Assembly: GCF_020520425.1 (NCBI RefSeq)
Contig: NC_079488.1
Coordinates: forward strand, 29,441,247 to 29,505,246
Length of the DNA: 64,000 nt
Direction: 5' to 3'
Origin: Spinacia oleracea
Taxonomy: Eukaryota; Streptophyta; Magnoliopsida; Caryophyllales; Amaranthaceae
Shown here piece after piece: positions 1 through 11,307 of the stretch (its first letter is position 1; each line of letters begins with the position of its first letter). Below the pieces are notes generated by a model. It did no database searches. It was not told the DNA's origin and saw only the letters and a program-made list of their open reading frames with translations. The translations under genes and the position numbers were made by a program.

Positions 1-966
1 CATCTTGAATTCTATTCCTTTTGCATTGACCCACTGATATATCTTCACCCATCCGTTCTCGATCTCTTCTAGTGTTGATGCCGGAGAGATTAACCGGGTT
101 GGATCAAAACCTTCATCTTGTGAGGCTAGGGTAGTCATCACAGTCTCGTCCTCCATAGGCTTCGATTCGTTAAACAATGTTCATAGAGCCTGGTTGTCCA
201 ATATTTCAGCTGTTTTAGTCTTGGTGAGGTGGGGTGCCTCATCCAAGGTGTGGCAGTCATGGAAGATTTCAAATCCGGGTTTTAGCAAGCCATCCTGAAC
301 GAAGGGTTCAGGGAAATCACAGCATGGGTGTTCTTCTCCTTCCCGAACGAACATCCCGTTAAGGGTTCTTTGTTACGGGGGAAGGAGGGTGGTTTGTTTG
401 GCCTTGTTAAGGCGTAGCCCAGACAGGCGGTCAACAATATCTTCCCCCGTTGGTTCATAGCCTAAGCCAAAGGGAGTAGATTTGTTGGGTAAAGGATGGA
501 ATGTGCATTCCTTCTTCCTTATGCCCAATGGGGTTCCTGGGAAATAACCTTGAGCTAGTAGCATTCTAGGGATGACTCGGGATGCGTGCGGGTCTAGGAA
601 TGGTGGATCATAGTCTTCAATGAACTGGATTGTTTCATCCATTGAAACCCATAAAGGTCGTCTGCAGTTTCGGCCGTTCCGACCATAGTACAACTGACGT
701 CGAGAGGAGGGGCGCGGATTTCTAGGATTACCCCGTTATGGTTAAGTTTAACCATTTGGTGCAAGGTAGAAGCCACACCTCCTAAGTCATGGAGCCAAGG
801 TCGCCCCAAGAGGAGGTTGAAAGTGGGCTTGATGTCGATTATTTAAAACTCCGTGGTGCGTGCCACAGGCCCGGTTTGTATGGTAAGGTTGATTTTCCCA
901 ACACAGGCCTTCGAGAGTTATCATAGGCTCGTACCCCTTGCGTGGAGGTTTGGAAGTCATCGTTTC
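1..966 (-). pseudogene. Gy1 pol linker between protease and reverse transcriptase (decayed)
   Basis: Segments in different minus-strand frames resemble the region that follows the protease in plant gypsy polyproteins. One (594-809) starts with GRPWLHDLGGVASTLHQMVK, close to the conserved post-protease motif of this class. A second (373-693) carries a glycine-rich patch with FHPLPNKSTPFGLGYEPTGED. A third (1 to about 120) reads FDPTRLISPASTLEEIENGW. Frame changes and stops separate them, so no continuous protein can be made. The reverse transcriptase should begin just past the left edge. The family assignment rests on recognised motifs, not on a search. Confidence 0.7.
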
Positions 967-1707
967 CTAGCCTAAGCAATGGGCGGTTCGCAATGGGCAA
1001 ACGTTGACTGCCGAACCGTTATCTACGAGCGCTAGGGGGATGTTTTTTCCTTTGCATCCGACCACTAGATAGAGGGCCTTATTATGAGCACCCCCCTCTT
1101 TGGGCAAGTCTTTGTCAGTGAAAACTATGGCCTTTTCTCCAGCATCTCTCGTGACGTGGTTAACCAATGAGTCAGGTGTGACATCCGTAGGTACTGAGAT
1201 GAGGTCAGGTGAGCGAATAAGCTTTTCGCGATGTTCTTTTGAATTACACATGAGATCCCAAATGGTAATTTCGGTCTTGGTTCTTTTTAGTTGTTTCAAG
1301 AGAGGATTTTCAATGACTTCCGCGACGGTGGTGTGCCGTCCATTCTCAGGAGTTTGTCTGACTGGGATATCGTCCATAGGAGGTGGGCGAATATCACGTT
1401 GGTATATCCTTCCAGATCGGGTGAGATTGTCGACTTCGGGTTCTTGAGGGGTGGTGTCAATGAGAGCATACCCGGGCCAAGTTTTAGTAAAGAGGTCTTG
1501 GCCCGGTACTTGAGATAGGTAGATATCTTCAGCATCATCATCCCACACACCGCACACTTCTCTCTCGATTCGATCAATAGGGACCACAAGCGAGTGGTGC
1601 ACCTTGAGGTGTAATGTACACCGTAGGGTCGAAGTTCTCATTTTCTGGTTGGTCGAGAGAGATGTGACAAGAGCCGAGTGGGCTCTTGTTGTTGTTGGGT
1701 TTGCCAA
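967..1707 (-). pseudogene. Gy1 retropepsin-like aspartic protease segment
   Basis: An open minus-strand stretch of 246 codons. Its C-terminal part holds the retropepsin active-site motif as VDNGSAVNV (catalytic Asp codon at 1021-1023), preceded by hydrophobic strands KALYLVVGCKG and IPLALV. Asn replaces the usual Thr/Ser/Gly in the D-x-G triad, a variant common in plant gypsy proteases (family knowledge). Upstream is a linker with DDDAEDIYLSQVPGQDLFTK, then VDNLTRSGRIYQ, typical of gag-protease junctions in this group. The protease would cleave the element's own polyprotein inside the particle. A stop follows LRTAHCLG, and the first ~40 residues are out of frame with the neighbouring gag piece, so it is a broken remnant. 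Confidence 0.75.
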
Positions 1708-1990
1708 CGTTTGGGAGAGGTATCACTTCATCCTCTATCATGTCCTGGATCGTATTTTTTAGGTTCCAGCAGTTTTCAGTGTCATGCCCATTTCCTTGAT
1801 GGAATTTGCAGTAAGTACCCTCGACCCAATATTTGCTCTTGACAGGAGGGTCACGAGTAGGGCCTATAGGCCTCAATTTTCCTTGATTGGTTAGTCTTTC
1901 AAAGGCTTGTACCAAAGTCGACCCGAGTGGGGCAAACTTTCGGTCTCGGACCCATCTTCCAGGGCTTCTTCGGGCGGGAGTCTCCTCTAC
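1574..1990 (-). pseudogene. Gy1 gag C-terminal part with zinc-knuckle-like motif
   Basis: Reads FERLTNQGKLRPIGPTRDPP followed by CKFHQGNGHDTENCWNLK. This is the C-x2-H-x4-H-x4-C style finger usual in Tat-type gag proteins in place of the classic CCHC knuckle. It would bind the element's RNA during packaging. The frame differs from the main gag piece on its right, so a frameshift lies near 1990. A second shift near 1600 separates it from the protease frame. The conserved words make the assignment fairly safe despite the breaks. Confidence 0.72.
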
Positions 1991-2910
1991 GGCATGGACT
2001 TCTTGGGCTTGGGATGTGTATCCCCTGTTGTAGGTGTTGCTTTTGTATGCGGGCTTACTTTGTATTGTTTTTGCGAGGTCATCCTCGATTTTTTTCCCAC
2101 ATCATAAACTCTTTTGAAAGTGTCAAGTCCCAGGTACCTAAGGTGTTCTCTGTAAGCCGGGTCCAGGTTTTCAATGAATTTTCGTACCAATTTTGTTTCG
2201 GGAGGCCTATTGATTAGTTGGGCCGCCTGGTCTCTCCATCTAGCAAAGTAGGTTGTGAAACCCTCATTTTTCTTATGGAAGAGAACTTCCAGCTCGCGTA
2301 TGGTGACTTGGAAATCCATGTTCGACGAGTATTGCTTGATGAAGACATTGACAAAGTCTTCCCAAGTGGGGAAGAGCTTAGGGTCCTGGTGGTAGTACCA
2401 TTTGAGCGGCACAGGTTCTAAGGACAAAGGAAAGGCAGGAAGATACATGGATTTGTCCACGCCTTTCAAGTTCATGGCATTCACAAAGCTCAATAGATGA
2501 TCACGGGGATTGTCCGTGGCTTTAAACTTTGGTAAGTCAGATGAACTAAACTTTTCTGGTAGTTTGCCAGGAAAAGGTTCAGGATCAAGGGAGAAGTACT
2601 TGCTCCCCATGGTTTGCTGTAGGACCATTTTTTCAATCCTCTTCTCTTTATCGAGGTCATTTTTGGCTTGTGCAGTCGCTAAGGCTTCGTTTTCCATTTT
2701 CAGTTGGGTCATTTGGACCATCTGGTCTCGCAATTCTTCGATGGACATTTTTGAGGGTGCGAATCGAGGTTGGGGAAGCGGAGATCCTTGAAATGAGGGA
2801 TGACGGACGGAGCTTGGAGTCACTAAACCTGGTGTCGGCGATGTATCTTCGAGACGCACTAACCTTTGATTTCCCGATCGGCACCAAGTGGCAGGACCAG
2901 TCCTATGCAT
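1987..2910 (-). pseudogene. Gy1 gag (retrotransposon gag domain)
   Basis: The 307-codon open frame contains a retrotransposon gag domain in its second half, with landmarks LKWYYHQDPKLFPTWEDFVNVF, FTTYFARWRDQAAQL and RKFIENLDPAYREHLRYLG. The N-terminal part is charged, glutamine-rich and possibly coiled-coil (MSIEELRDQMVQMTQLKMEN). The ATG opening MSIEEL at 2748 is as plausible a start as the upstream one at 2910. Gag forms the virus-like particle that packages element RNA. A stop after KPKKSMP and the shifted zinc-knuckle frame downstream show that the gag-pol frame is broken. Downstream (leftward) is the protease; upstream is the leader. Confidence 0.82.
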
Positions 2911-4128
2911 AAGATAAGCTAAAGTTTAGGCCCCAAAGTTTCAAGCATTACTTAGTCTAGACTTTGGCTCTCTCTATTGGTTTTTTCGCTCTTTCTTGTA
3001 TGGGTACACTTTTTGGTTTTTTTCTTTTGGTCATTCTTTGGATTTTCGAAACACTTGCCCGTGTGACATTCATAATTATTAGCATGTTCGGTTTTGGCGC
3101 CGAGCATTGTCGTCGTAGGAGACCTAACAACGACACAAAGAGTTCTTTATTGTTGTTTTAGTCGCTTTTAGAATCGAGTGCTTTTCACACGCCTTTGCAG
3201 CAATTTATTATATATTTTTTTTTAAGAATGGCTTTTTTTTGCTACGTGTTTCTTTTTGCGCGGGCACCGAGGCTGCTGCGTCTGACCAGAAGGCCAGGCA
3301 GCAACTTCAGCACCCAGCGTAGGGCGTGAGAAATTCTGGCGCCCAGCCAGGGGCGTTGAAAATGCGTCCCTAGCTGGTTGTCGTTTTTTGTTCGTGTCTA
3401 TTTTTTTGTACATGCGACTTAATTTTGCGTGCTTGCCTAGTAACGTCCTTCAAGCGTTGTGCAGCGTTTGTGGGATTCGTTACAGGCCATCCCGAGCGTC
3501 TCTTATTTTTGTGGCGATCGTTCGGGTTTGCGGAACACGTATTTTGGTATAACTCTTTGGCAAATTGGTTTATGAATGTTTGGGCAATTTTTTAAGGTCG
3601 TTGGTTTTCTAGCATGGATTGTCACACACAATCATATATTTCGCTACACATAACTAACATTACATCATGAGGCAACAATAACATGTCATGTAGTTTATGA
3701 TAGGCTTTTATGGGTAGTATTTGCGCCTGGCTTGATACCGCTTCTATCGCAGATCCAACACATGCCCCGGTCGAGGTAGTGCCTTCAACAGACGAATTTC
3801 GCCCAAGAGGGCAATCACGATGTAAGCCAAGGGGGCATGCACCAATGAGAGGGACCTAATGGGCGAGCGATTGGGTTTGGGACGGGTGTACTACTAGCGA
3901 AAGTGCCGAGTGGACAACATTCAGAGCGTATGCACCCCCTGGTTGGCGATGGGTATCCTTAGTCCAAACTCCCGGAGGGAGCCAAGATTCGTTATGCGGT
4001 TCTGCCCGTTCACATTAATATGCTGATTTTCAGGTCGTCCCAACTTGATGGGGAAATAAACGCGGGGTAGGATCGTTTCACCCTTCGGCTATTTTGATTA
4101 CCTACAAGCACGAGTATTTCCTTCACTA
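2911..4128 (-). other. Gy1 untranslated leader
   Basis: About 1.2 kb between the PBS and gag with no supported coding frame. It contains T-rich stretches and, near 3290-3370, words built from GCGCCCAGCC and GGGCGTTGAAAATGCG. These echo a similar segment in the LTR near 5085-5125. Confidence 0.6.
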
Positions 4129-4146
4129 TCCCCAGTGGAGTCGCCA
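4129..4146 (-). other. Gy1 primer-binding-site-like sequence
   Basis: On the minus strand, TGGCGACTCCACTGGGGA lies 1 base after the LTR end. The TGGCGACTC core is the usual start of the PBS region in Tat/Ogre-type elements. I have not matched it to a specific tRNA. Confidence 0.65.
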
Positions 4147-4147
4147 C

Positions 4148-5586
4148 TGTGAGGGGGTCGAAAAAGCACGAGGCTAATGCGTGACCTCGTCCCTCGTGGG
4201 TGTGACGCTTCTTTTTGTCAAATCAAGTGTAATTGGATTTCCTGTGAGTTTACACCCAATTGACTAGTAATATAGGAGTCGCCATTCAGTTTTTAACGAC
4301 AATGAGAAAAACTGACAAAACCCGGTTACCGTGACATAAAGGGAGTGCAATTATGTTTGACCACGACGGCCGTAGGTTCCCTTGTGATCCCTGGTGTGGG
4401 GATCTCTCAACGTACACCGGCAGGGTAGAGATTGAGGGTTCGGGGGACTATAACTACCGAGAGGAGTACTCGCTCGTCAATAACTCCAGAGGCAGGATAT
4501 CCTTACTAGCTCAGCATAAATAATTGAAGGGACATGTGTTAACTATTAAACTAATCTGAGTTGATTTTAACAATATGCAACATATAATACTAGATCACTC
4601 GCGATTATCTGATTTAAATTGTATTAAGGGACCCAGCATGATAATCCAATTTCCCAAAAATATTATATTTATTAGGCGTGATAGAACAATCAGATTCAAT
4701 TAGTTTAACAGTTCATAAAAGGGCGAGGAAAGCAATTAAATCACGGAAAAGGGACACATTACGACGCACCCTTGAGAGGTGCGTCACGGTTCTCAGAAAA
4801 CTAACCACTTTGACTTTGCTATTTCTCCTTTTATTTAACGAATCTCAAGCGACGGGACAGGATACGTTCTGTTCGATTTATGGATCGATTGCGACAGAAC
4901 GCGTGATCAATTTTGCAGCGTGAGGCTTAAGCTTAGGGGTTGGAGTCAATACTCAGAATAATAATTGTGTGTTGATTTCACGTCGAACTTGGGGCTATAT
5001 TTATAGAAAAGAGTTCGTGGAAAGATAGAATGGTAGAGCTCTAATCCAAGAAGAATTAGGAGAAAACTCGTACCCAGGTAATTCCAGCGCCCAGAGCCAG
5101 GCGTTGAAAATAGGGTCTGGGCTGTTTTCTTAGTCAGATTCGGACTCTTTGAATCCGGAGTTTTTGAGACTTAATCGAGTCTTTTAGTGCATATTAACTT
5201 TATGACGGGATGCGTCTGGGCCCGTTACGAACTCTAGGCTCGTTAGAATTTTAATTAATACGTAACTCTTATTTTCGAATCATATTAGGAATAGGATCCT
5301 CTCGCAATTTCTATCTTATTTCGGATTTATGTTGGAGTGCAACACCTAATTCTGACGGGTTTCTATCTTTTATGACTTGCCACTTTTAACAACTACCCTT
5401 TACGGCAATTACTATTTTTAGCAGGTTTCCACAAATAGCAGGTTTCTATAAATAGCAAGTTCGGGTGAAATGAAAAGGGTGATTTGAGATTCGTTATTTT
5501 ATAGGAGATGCGTTGCCAAGTGGAGATTTATGTTTTCATCGTCGAACCTTCCCTTTCGGGAATGGGGACAAAAGTAGGTGTCTACA
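4148..5586 (-). repeat. Gy1 5' LTR (1439 bp)
   Basis: On the minus strand it starts TGTAGACACCTACTTTTG and ends CTCACA, so it has TG...CA ends and is followed after 1 base by the PBS. Near 5085-5125 it carries a GCGCCCAGAGCCAGGCG word that recurs in the leader. The second LTR is not in the window, so the length cannot be confirmed by comparison. Confidence 0.78.
4996..5005 (-). promoter_or_regulatory. Gy1 LTR TATA box candidate
   Basis: TATAAATATA on the minus strand, about 580 bases into the LTR. The position is plausible for the U3/R boundary. Inferred from sequence only. Confidence 0.45.
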
Positions 5587-6369
5587 ACAATAAATGAATA
5601 TAATTAATTTTTCCATTTAATTTGTGGTTTATTAAATGATGTGTCCCTTCATTTTGACGATATATTCAAGATAGACTGTTAGGACCAGTCCTGTGACTAA
5701 GAAATGTCTATAAAGTGAACTTGAATGTCAAAAGTTGAAAATGGTCCCTGGTCGGAGTTTTCAATATTGATGGACGCATAGAAAACGTTAGATGACTAGA
5801 ATGCAAGATGACTAGTAGTTCTGTTTCTTGAACTATGTGGACATGGCAACATCGTAATCATTTGCATAGATACTTACTTTGTGAAGACTAGTATCGGGCA
5901 AACCTATGAAACTTTACTGTAAGAGATGAAAATCTGGCTTAAGTAAATTTCATTAAATTTATTAGACACTAATCCTCAATACTTGAGTGATTTGAGATTA
6001 CTTGTTTGAGAACTGGTTACTTTGACGTTGTCAACCGTCGCACCGTAAAAGGAGGCTATAAAGGTAACGCTCAGGTAATCACCAATCAAACGAAGTCTAA
6101 TCTCAAGATTGCAAGATTGGGATTGTCCTCCCATAAATCGGGATGAGATACTGAAAGTTGTACAAGGCCACTCGGAGAGCTAGAAACTGTAAATTACATG
6201 GTCGTGCTCATATGAATCATAGGCTATGATTATCTGTTTATTTGATCAGTTGAACTCTGAAACCGTGAAACACCTCTGGACATAATAAGGATGACAACTC
6301 TTACCTTATGTTTAAGACCAAGCATCGAGTGACTAAGGAATTAGGAAATGCACACTTGTCCCTAAGGAC

Positions 6370-6380
6370 AAGTGGGAGAC
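6370..6380 (+). other. Copia A polypurine tract
   Basis: AAGTGGGAGAC immediately precedes the LTR, as in copies C and F. It is the plus-strand priming site for reverse transcription in such elements. Confidence 0.75.
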
Positions 6381-7764
6381 TGAAGAAAATAATGCCTTTG
6401 GTCCAAGTATGCATTTAATGTTAAGTCTAATAAATGCGGTTCAGTATTAATTAACAAGTTAATAATTAAGTGAGATCAAGTGAGCTGAATGCCTAGCTAG
6501 AGGCCGCTTCAGTTCAAGTGGAATTAATGATATTAATCCACATCTTACTCTTGACTGAAACCGTAGGGTCACACAAATAGTACGTAAACGGATCAAGTAT
6601 TTAATGGCATTAAATACTCCATCTATGGATATTCGGAATCGACAGATCTTGGTTTCAGTGGGAGCTGAGATCGTCAAAGGCAAGAAATGAATACTCCGGA
6701 AACGATGATATTGCCGGAAACGAAAATATGGATCGTATCGGAAATATAAATATTATCCAAGTCGTAGATGTTGCCGGAAACGGAAACATGGTACGTATCG
6801 GAAAATATTATCGGAAATGGAAATATTGCCGGAATCGGAAATATTGCCGGAAACGGAAATATTGTCAGAATCAGAAATATTATCGGAATCGAAAAACAAT
6901 TTCGGAAACGGAAATATTAAATATTTGTTCGAAACGGAAATTAATTCCGGAATCGGAAATGTTAAATATTGTTCGTATCGGAAATGAAGTCCGGAATCGG
7001 GAATTTAATCGGAAGCGTATCGTACGAATTAGCATCGGACGAGACTTGCTAGACGAAGGCCCAGCACGAAGCTAGGCCCTCGCCCAGCAAGCCATACGCA
7101 TCAACACAAACGCCAAAGCCTCGCCAGGCCCAGCGCAAGGCCAGGCCCAACAAGGCATGGCGCTCGCGCGGAACAATTGGGCTGCGAGCAAGTGCATCTC
7201 GCGTGGGCCGCGAGGCTTGTGCAGGCTGTGCGGTGCTCGTGCTCGTGTACGGTTGTGTGCAATACGAATCCTAAAGCTATTAGAATTCGTTCTATGATTA
7301 AATCTTAATCCTAGTAGATAGAATTTATTTAATAGAGTTCTAACAAAATTCTAATTAAACTAATTGATATTCTAATAGGATTCTAAGTCCTTTTCCATAA
7401 CCCTATAAATATGTGCCTAGGGTCACAAATTTACAGACAAGTTTCAAGTATTCAAAGCTAGGATTTTTAAGCAGAAAATCAGCCATAAACACTTGCCTAT
7501 TTAGCCGAAAATTATAGAACCTTAAGGGCGATTCTAGTTGGTCAATCTTAAGGCGGATCCGGACGTGCTGTGGACTATCTACGGAGGGACGACGCTAGGA
7601 GTCCTAAAGACTTGTTCTTGTTCGGTTCGGGCGCAGCTAGGGAGGGCACGCTACAAAGTGTATGCATCTAAATTATGCTATATGATTATGTGCAATTAAT
7701 AGGTATCCAGGCATCTAGGTTTTTCCGCATGATTTATGTTGTTCATATGTATCATAACCTAACA
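6381..7764 (+). repeat. Copia A 3' LTR (1384 bp)
   Basis: Starts TGAAGAAAATAATGCC and ends ATCATAACCTAACA. It has the family layout: AT-rich start, GGAA-rich array (about 6690-7020), GC-rich segment (7040-7260), TATA box (7404-7410), R/U5 and a TG...CA-type end. Open frames across the GGAA array are low-complexity artefacts, not genes. Confidence 0.9.
7404..7410 (+). promoter_or_regulatory. Copia A LTR TATA box
   Basis: TATAAAT, conserved at the same LTR position in copies C (5' LTR), E and F. It is the likely core promoter. Confidence 0.6.
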
Positions 7765-8303
7765 ATAGCCTCCTTTTACGATGCGACGGTTGACAACGTC
7801 AAAGTAAGCAGTTCTCAAACAAGTAATCTCAAATCACTCAGGTATTGAGGATTAGTGTCTAATAATTTTAATGAAATTTATTTATGACAGATTTTCATCT
7901 TTTACAGTAAAGTTTCATAGGTCTGTCCGATACTAGTCTTCTCAAAGTAAGTATTTGTGCTAATGATTGCGACATTTCCATGTCCACATAGTTCAAGAAA
8001 CAGAACTACTAGTCATCTTGAATTCGAGTCGTCTAGCGTTTTCTATGCGTCCATCTTTATAGAAAACTTTCAACCAGGGACCATTTTAAACTTTTGACAT
8101 TCAAGTTCACTTGATAGACATTTCTTAGTCACAGGACTGGTCCTGACAGTCTATCTTGAATATATCGTCAAATTGAAGGGACTCATCATTTAATAAACCA
8201 CAAATTAAATGGAAAATGAATTCTATTCATTTATATGAATGGTTAACCAATAACATTTTACAAAGTATTAAACTCCAAAACTTTAAAACATTAAATAAGG
8301 ACA
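7765..8303 (-). other. Copia B 3' non-coding tract
   Basis: Conserved non-coding DNA between the pol stop and the polypurine tract. It matches copy C (24608-25359) in the same orientation and copies A and F in reverse. It is cut at 7765 by copia A. Confidence 0.75.
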
Positions 8304-8972
8304 TCAAAGCCATTCTCCAACATGCTTGATTCCCATAGCTGCAGTGTGCGAGTTGTGCTTCGCTTGCGGCAGAGGTTTAGTTAATGGATCTGAGATGTTG
8401 TTGTCAGTTCCAATCTTTCTTATCTCGGCTTCTTTTCTTTGAAAGAACTCACGTAGAAGGTGAAATCTATGAAGTACATACTTGACTCTCTGGTGGTGTC
8501 TAGGATTTTTTTCCTGTGCAATAGCTCCGTTATTATCAATATATAGAGCTATTGGTCCTTTAGTGGAGGGGACTACACCAAGTTCACCTATGAACTTCCT
8601 TAGCCATATAGCTTCCTTTGCTGCTTCATGTGCAGCAATGTACTCAGCTTCAGGTTTAGAATCCGCAATGGTGCTTTGCTTAGCACTTTTCCAACTTACT
8701 GCACCTTCGTTGAGGCAGAAGACAAACCCAGACTGTAATCTGAAATCATCTTTGTCGGTTTGGAAACTTGCGTCCGTATAGCCTTTAACAATGAATTCAT
8801 CTTTGTGCCTTTTCAGGTACTTCAGAATATTCTTGGCAGCAGCCCAATGTGCCTCTCCTGGGTCTGACTGGTATCTGCTCGTAGCACTGAGTGCATATGC
8901 AACATCCGGGAGTGTATATATCATAGAATACATTATTGAACCAATCAATGACGCATATGGAATCCTACTCAT
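8304..8972 (-). pseudogene. Copia B RNase H domain
   Basis: 222 codons of the C-terminal copia RNase H, which removes the RNA strand during cDNA synthesis. Visible landmarks are the RT-RNase H connection (DVAYALSATSRYQSDPGEAHW), the first acidic residue in GYTDASFQ, the second in AEYIAAHEA, and the third in LYIDNNGAI. The C-terminal DPLTKPLPQ is typical of copia pol ends. Compared with copy C it lacks about nine residues between KRHKD and IVKGY, an in-frame loss. The RT piece that should precede it is separated by a stop near 9003, so no full polyprotein is made. Confidence 0.85.
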
Positions 8973-9002
8973 TCGTCTACGCTCATCAATTATTTTTGGG
9001 CA

Positions 9003-9524
9003 CTAAGTCTTGCTTAGAGTCATTCCAGGAGACATGGGTAGGTAGCCTCGCTTGGAGTCTGCCATATTGAACCTTTCAAGCACCTTATTGATATAAGTGC
9101 TTTGACTGAGTCCAATCATCTTCTTAGATCTATCTCTGTAAATCTTGATGCCCAGTATGTACTGTGCTTCTCCTAGATCCTTCATCGAAAAACATTTCCC
9201 AAGCCAAATCTTGACAGAGTTCAACATAGGAATGTCATTTCCGATAAGTAATATGTCGTCGACATATAATACTAGAAAAACAATTTTGCTCCCACTGACC
9301 TTCTTATATACACAAGATTCGTCTGCGTTATTGATAAAACCAAAGTAACTGACTGCTTCATCAAAACGTATATTCCAGCTCCTTGATGCTTGCTTCAATC
9401 CGTAGATTGATTTCTTAAGCTTGCATACCTTTTTAGCATTATTTGGATCCTCAAAACCCTCAGGTTGTGTCATAAACACAGTTTCTGTTAAAATGCCGTT
9501 TAACAAAGCGATTTTGACATCCAT
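9003..9524 (-). pseudogene. Copia B reverse transcriptase core
   Basis: 173 codons from the copia RVT_2 domain. They include the finger/palm word MDVKIALLNG, the thumb-side SIYGLKQASRSWN and the catalytic YVDD box (codons at 9255-9266), followed by LGEAQYILGIKI. It copies element RNA into DNA in intact relatives. The N-terminal part of RT (9525-9899) is in other frames. A stop just upstream of MDVK and one after TLSKT break the frame. In copies C and F the equivalent word is in longer context, which confirms the assignment. Confidence 0.87.
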
Positions 9525-10034
9525 CTGCCATATTTAGTAATCGTAATATGCAGCGATTGCTAACATTATCCGAATAGACTTTAGCATTGCAACTGGTGAA
9601 AAGGTTTCATCGTAATCCACACCGTGGACTTGCTTGTAACCTTTTGCAACCAATCTAGCTTTGAAAACTTCAAGTTTCCCATCCTAGTCCTTTTTCAGTT
9701 TGAAAACCCATTTACTTCACATGGCTTGGTAGCCATCTGGCAAATCAACCAAATCCCAAACTTGGTTTTCAGACATGGAGTGTAATTCAGATTGCATGGC
9801 TTCTTGCCATTGCTTGGAGCTAGGGCTCGTCATAGCTTGTTTGTAAGTCGCAGGTTCATCGCATTCAAGTAATAGAACATCATATCTCTCGTTCGTCAAA
9901 ATGCCTAAGTACCTTTCCGGTTGAGATCTATATCTTTGCGATCTACGCGGGGTTACATTTCTAGATGGTCCTTGATTCTCACCAGATATTTCTAAAGATC
10001 TCTGAGTTTCATCCTGAATGTCATTTTGAGAATT
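9525..10034 (-). pseudogene. Copia B RT N-terminus and integrase-RT linker
   Basis: The open piece at 9717-9899 reads PATYKQAMTSPSSKQWQEAM then QVWDLVDLPDGYQAM, the start of the copia RVT_2 domain. The continuation (9525-9716) matches copy F's WVFKLKKDKDGKLE and [11 protein letters not shown] region but carries stops. The linker at 9900-10034 matches the acidic, low-conservation linker of F. Confidence 0.75.
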
Positions 10035-10756
10035 CTATAGAGTTTGTTGTTCGACTCGAATTTTTTCGAGGTCTACTTTTCTCCCACTTGTCATTTTGGA
10101 AATGTGATCTCTTTCCAAAAAGATACCATCTCGAGCAAAAAACACCTTGTTCTCAGATGTATTGTAGAAGTAATACCCCTTTGTTTCCTTTGGATATCCC
10201 ACAAGGATACATTTGTCAGATTTCGGTTGAAGTTTGTTTGAAATTAATCGTTTGACGTATACTTCACAACCCCAAATCTTAAAAAAAGACACATATGGAG
10301 GCTTTCCAAACCATAACTCATATGGAGTCTTTTCGACAGCTTTAGACGGAGCTCTATTTAGTGTGAGTGCATCTGTGTTTAGTACATGTCCCCAAAATTC
10401 TATTAGAAGTTCGGCCTGACCCATCATTGATCTAAACATGTCTAGCAAAGGTTCTGTTCCTCCGTTATGACACACCGTTCCATTGAGGTGTTCCGGGAGG
10501 AGTCAATTCTGATAGAATTCCACATTATTTCAGATGGTCATCAAATTCATAGCTCAGATATTCACCGCCTCTATCAGAGCACAGTGCCTTAATCTTCTTG
10601 CCTAACTGATTCTCTACTTCACTCTGAAATTCCTTGAATTTGATAAAGGATTCAGACTTATGCTTCATTAGGTAGACATAACCATATCTATTGAAATCAT
10701 CAAGGAAAGTGATAAAAGTAGCTGAAACCACCTCTAGCATTTGTACTCATTGGTCC
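10035..10756 (-). pseudogene. Copia B integrase core and C-terminal part
   Basis: Two open pieces. 10525-10740 carries the first part of the core (FLDDFNRYGYVYLMKHKSES) and the second catalytic Asp in CSDRGGEYLSYE. 10035-10475 carries what follows the catalytic Glu (LLDMFRSMMGQAELLIEFWGH, KTPYELWFGK, FFKIWGCEVYVKRLI). The stretch between them, with the Glu motif, is frameshifted. Integrase would insert the cDNA into the host genome. The pieces align with the open integrase of copy F, where D, D and E are spaced with 35 residues between the last two. Confidence 0.82.
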
Positions 10757-11266
10757 TCATACATCTGTATAGATTAAACCCAATAGTTCAGTTGCTCTTT
10801 CTCCAACTTTGGAGAAAGGTTGCTTTGTCATTTTCCCAAGTAAACATGATTCGCACTTACCATAATCCTCTAAGTCAAATGGTTCTAGAATTCCTTCATT
10901 TTGAAGTCTTTCTATGCGCTTCATGTTAATATGGCCTAATCGACAATGCCACAGATAGGTGAGACCTGAATCATTCTTTTTGGCCTTTTTGGTATTTATG
11001 TTATAAACTTGTTTGTCGTGATCTAATAAATAAAGTCCATTAACTAATCCAGCAGATCCATAAAACATCTCTTTAAAATAAAACGAGCAACTAATGTCTT
11101 TTATTAAAAAGGAAAATCCCTTAGCATCTAAGCAAGAAACAGAAATGATGTTTTTAGTAAGACTTGGAACATGGAAACACTCTTCCAGTTCCAAAACTAG
11201 CCTAGAGGGCAACGATAAATAATAAGTTCCTACAACTAATGCAGCAATCTGTGTTCCATTTCCCAC
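10757..11266 (-). pseudogene. Copia B GAG-pre-integrase and integrase zinc-binding part
   Basis: 169 codons. They include the strand-rich region after the protease (LEECFHVPSLTKNIISVSCL) and the HHCC zinc-binding part of integrase: WHCRLGHINMKRIERL and CESCLLGKMTKQPF. The piece ends at the first core strand (IYTDV) with a stop. In F the same region is continuous with the integrase core. The protease active site that should precede it is missing in this copy. Confidence 0.82.
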
Positions 11267-11307
11267 TCGTAGGTCGACTTCACCCTTGCTTAACCTTCTA
11301 CTTCTTC

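Larger units (their letters stand above)
1..5586 (-). mobile_element. Ty3/gypsy retrotransposon Gy1 (partial, Tat-like)
   Basis: A minus-strand element that runs off the left edge. Reading leftward from 5586 it has an LTR starting TGTAGACACC, a primer-binding site, a leader of about 1.2 kb, gag, a zinc-knuckle-like segment, an aspartic protease and the linker before reverse transcriptase. RT, integrase and the 3' LTR must lie outside the window. The order and the protein motifs fit the Tat-like branch of plant Ty3/gypsy elements; this is an inference from motif resemblance. The coding part is broken by several frameshifts, so it is not functional. Its LTR abuts copia DNA at 5587, so it probably inserted into copia copy A. 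The matching duplication would lie beyond the left edge and cannot be checked here. Confidence 0.88.
5587..7764 (+). mobile_element. Ty1/copia copy A, 3' end only
   Basis: This holds the last ~790 bases of copia internal non-coding DNA (5587-6369), the polypurine tract and a complete LTR. It matches the same stretch of copy F (60980-63149) in the same orientation. Its left part is cut by Gy1, so its gag-pol and 5' LTR should resume beyond the left edge. On the right it stops cleanly at 7764 and copia B sequence in the opposite orientation begins. That fits insertion of A into B between RNase H and the polypurine tract; the bases after the LTR are ATAGC. No coding sequence is present in this portion. 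Confidence 0.85.

Noticed and set aside
6728..7075. 115-codon Arg/Lys/Tyr-rich open frame (also at 24044-24337, 38598-39020, 54059-54673, 62062-62676)
   Set aside because: It translates the GGAA-rich LTR array and the adjoining GC-rich segment. The same frame appears in each LTR and has no start context or domain.
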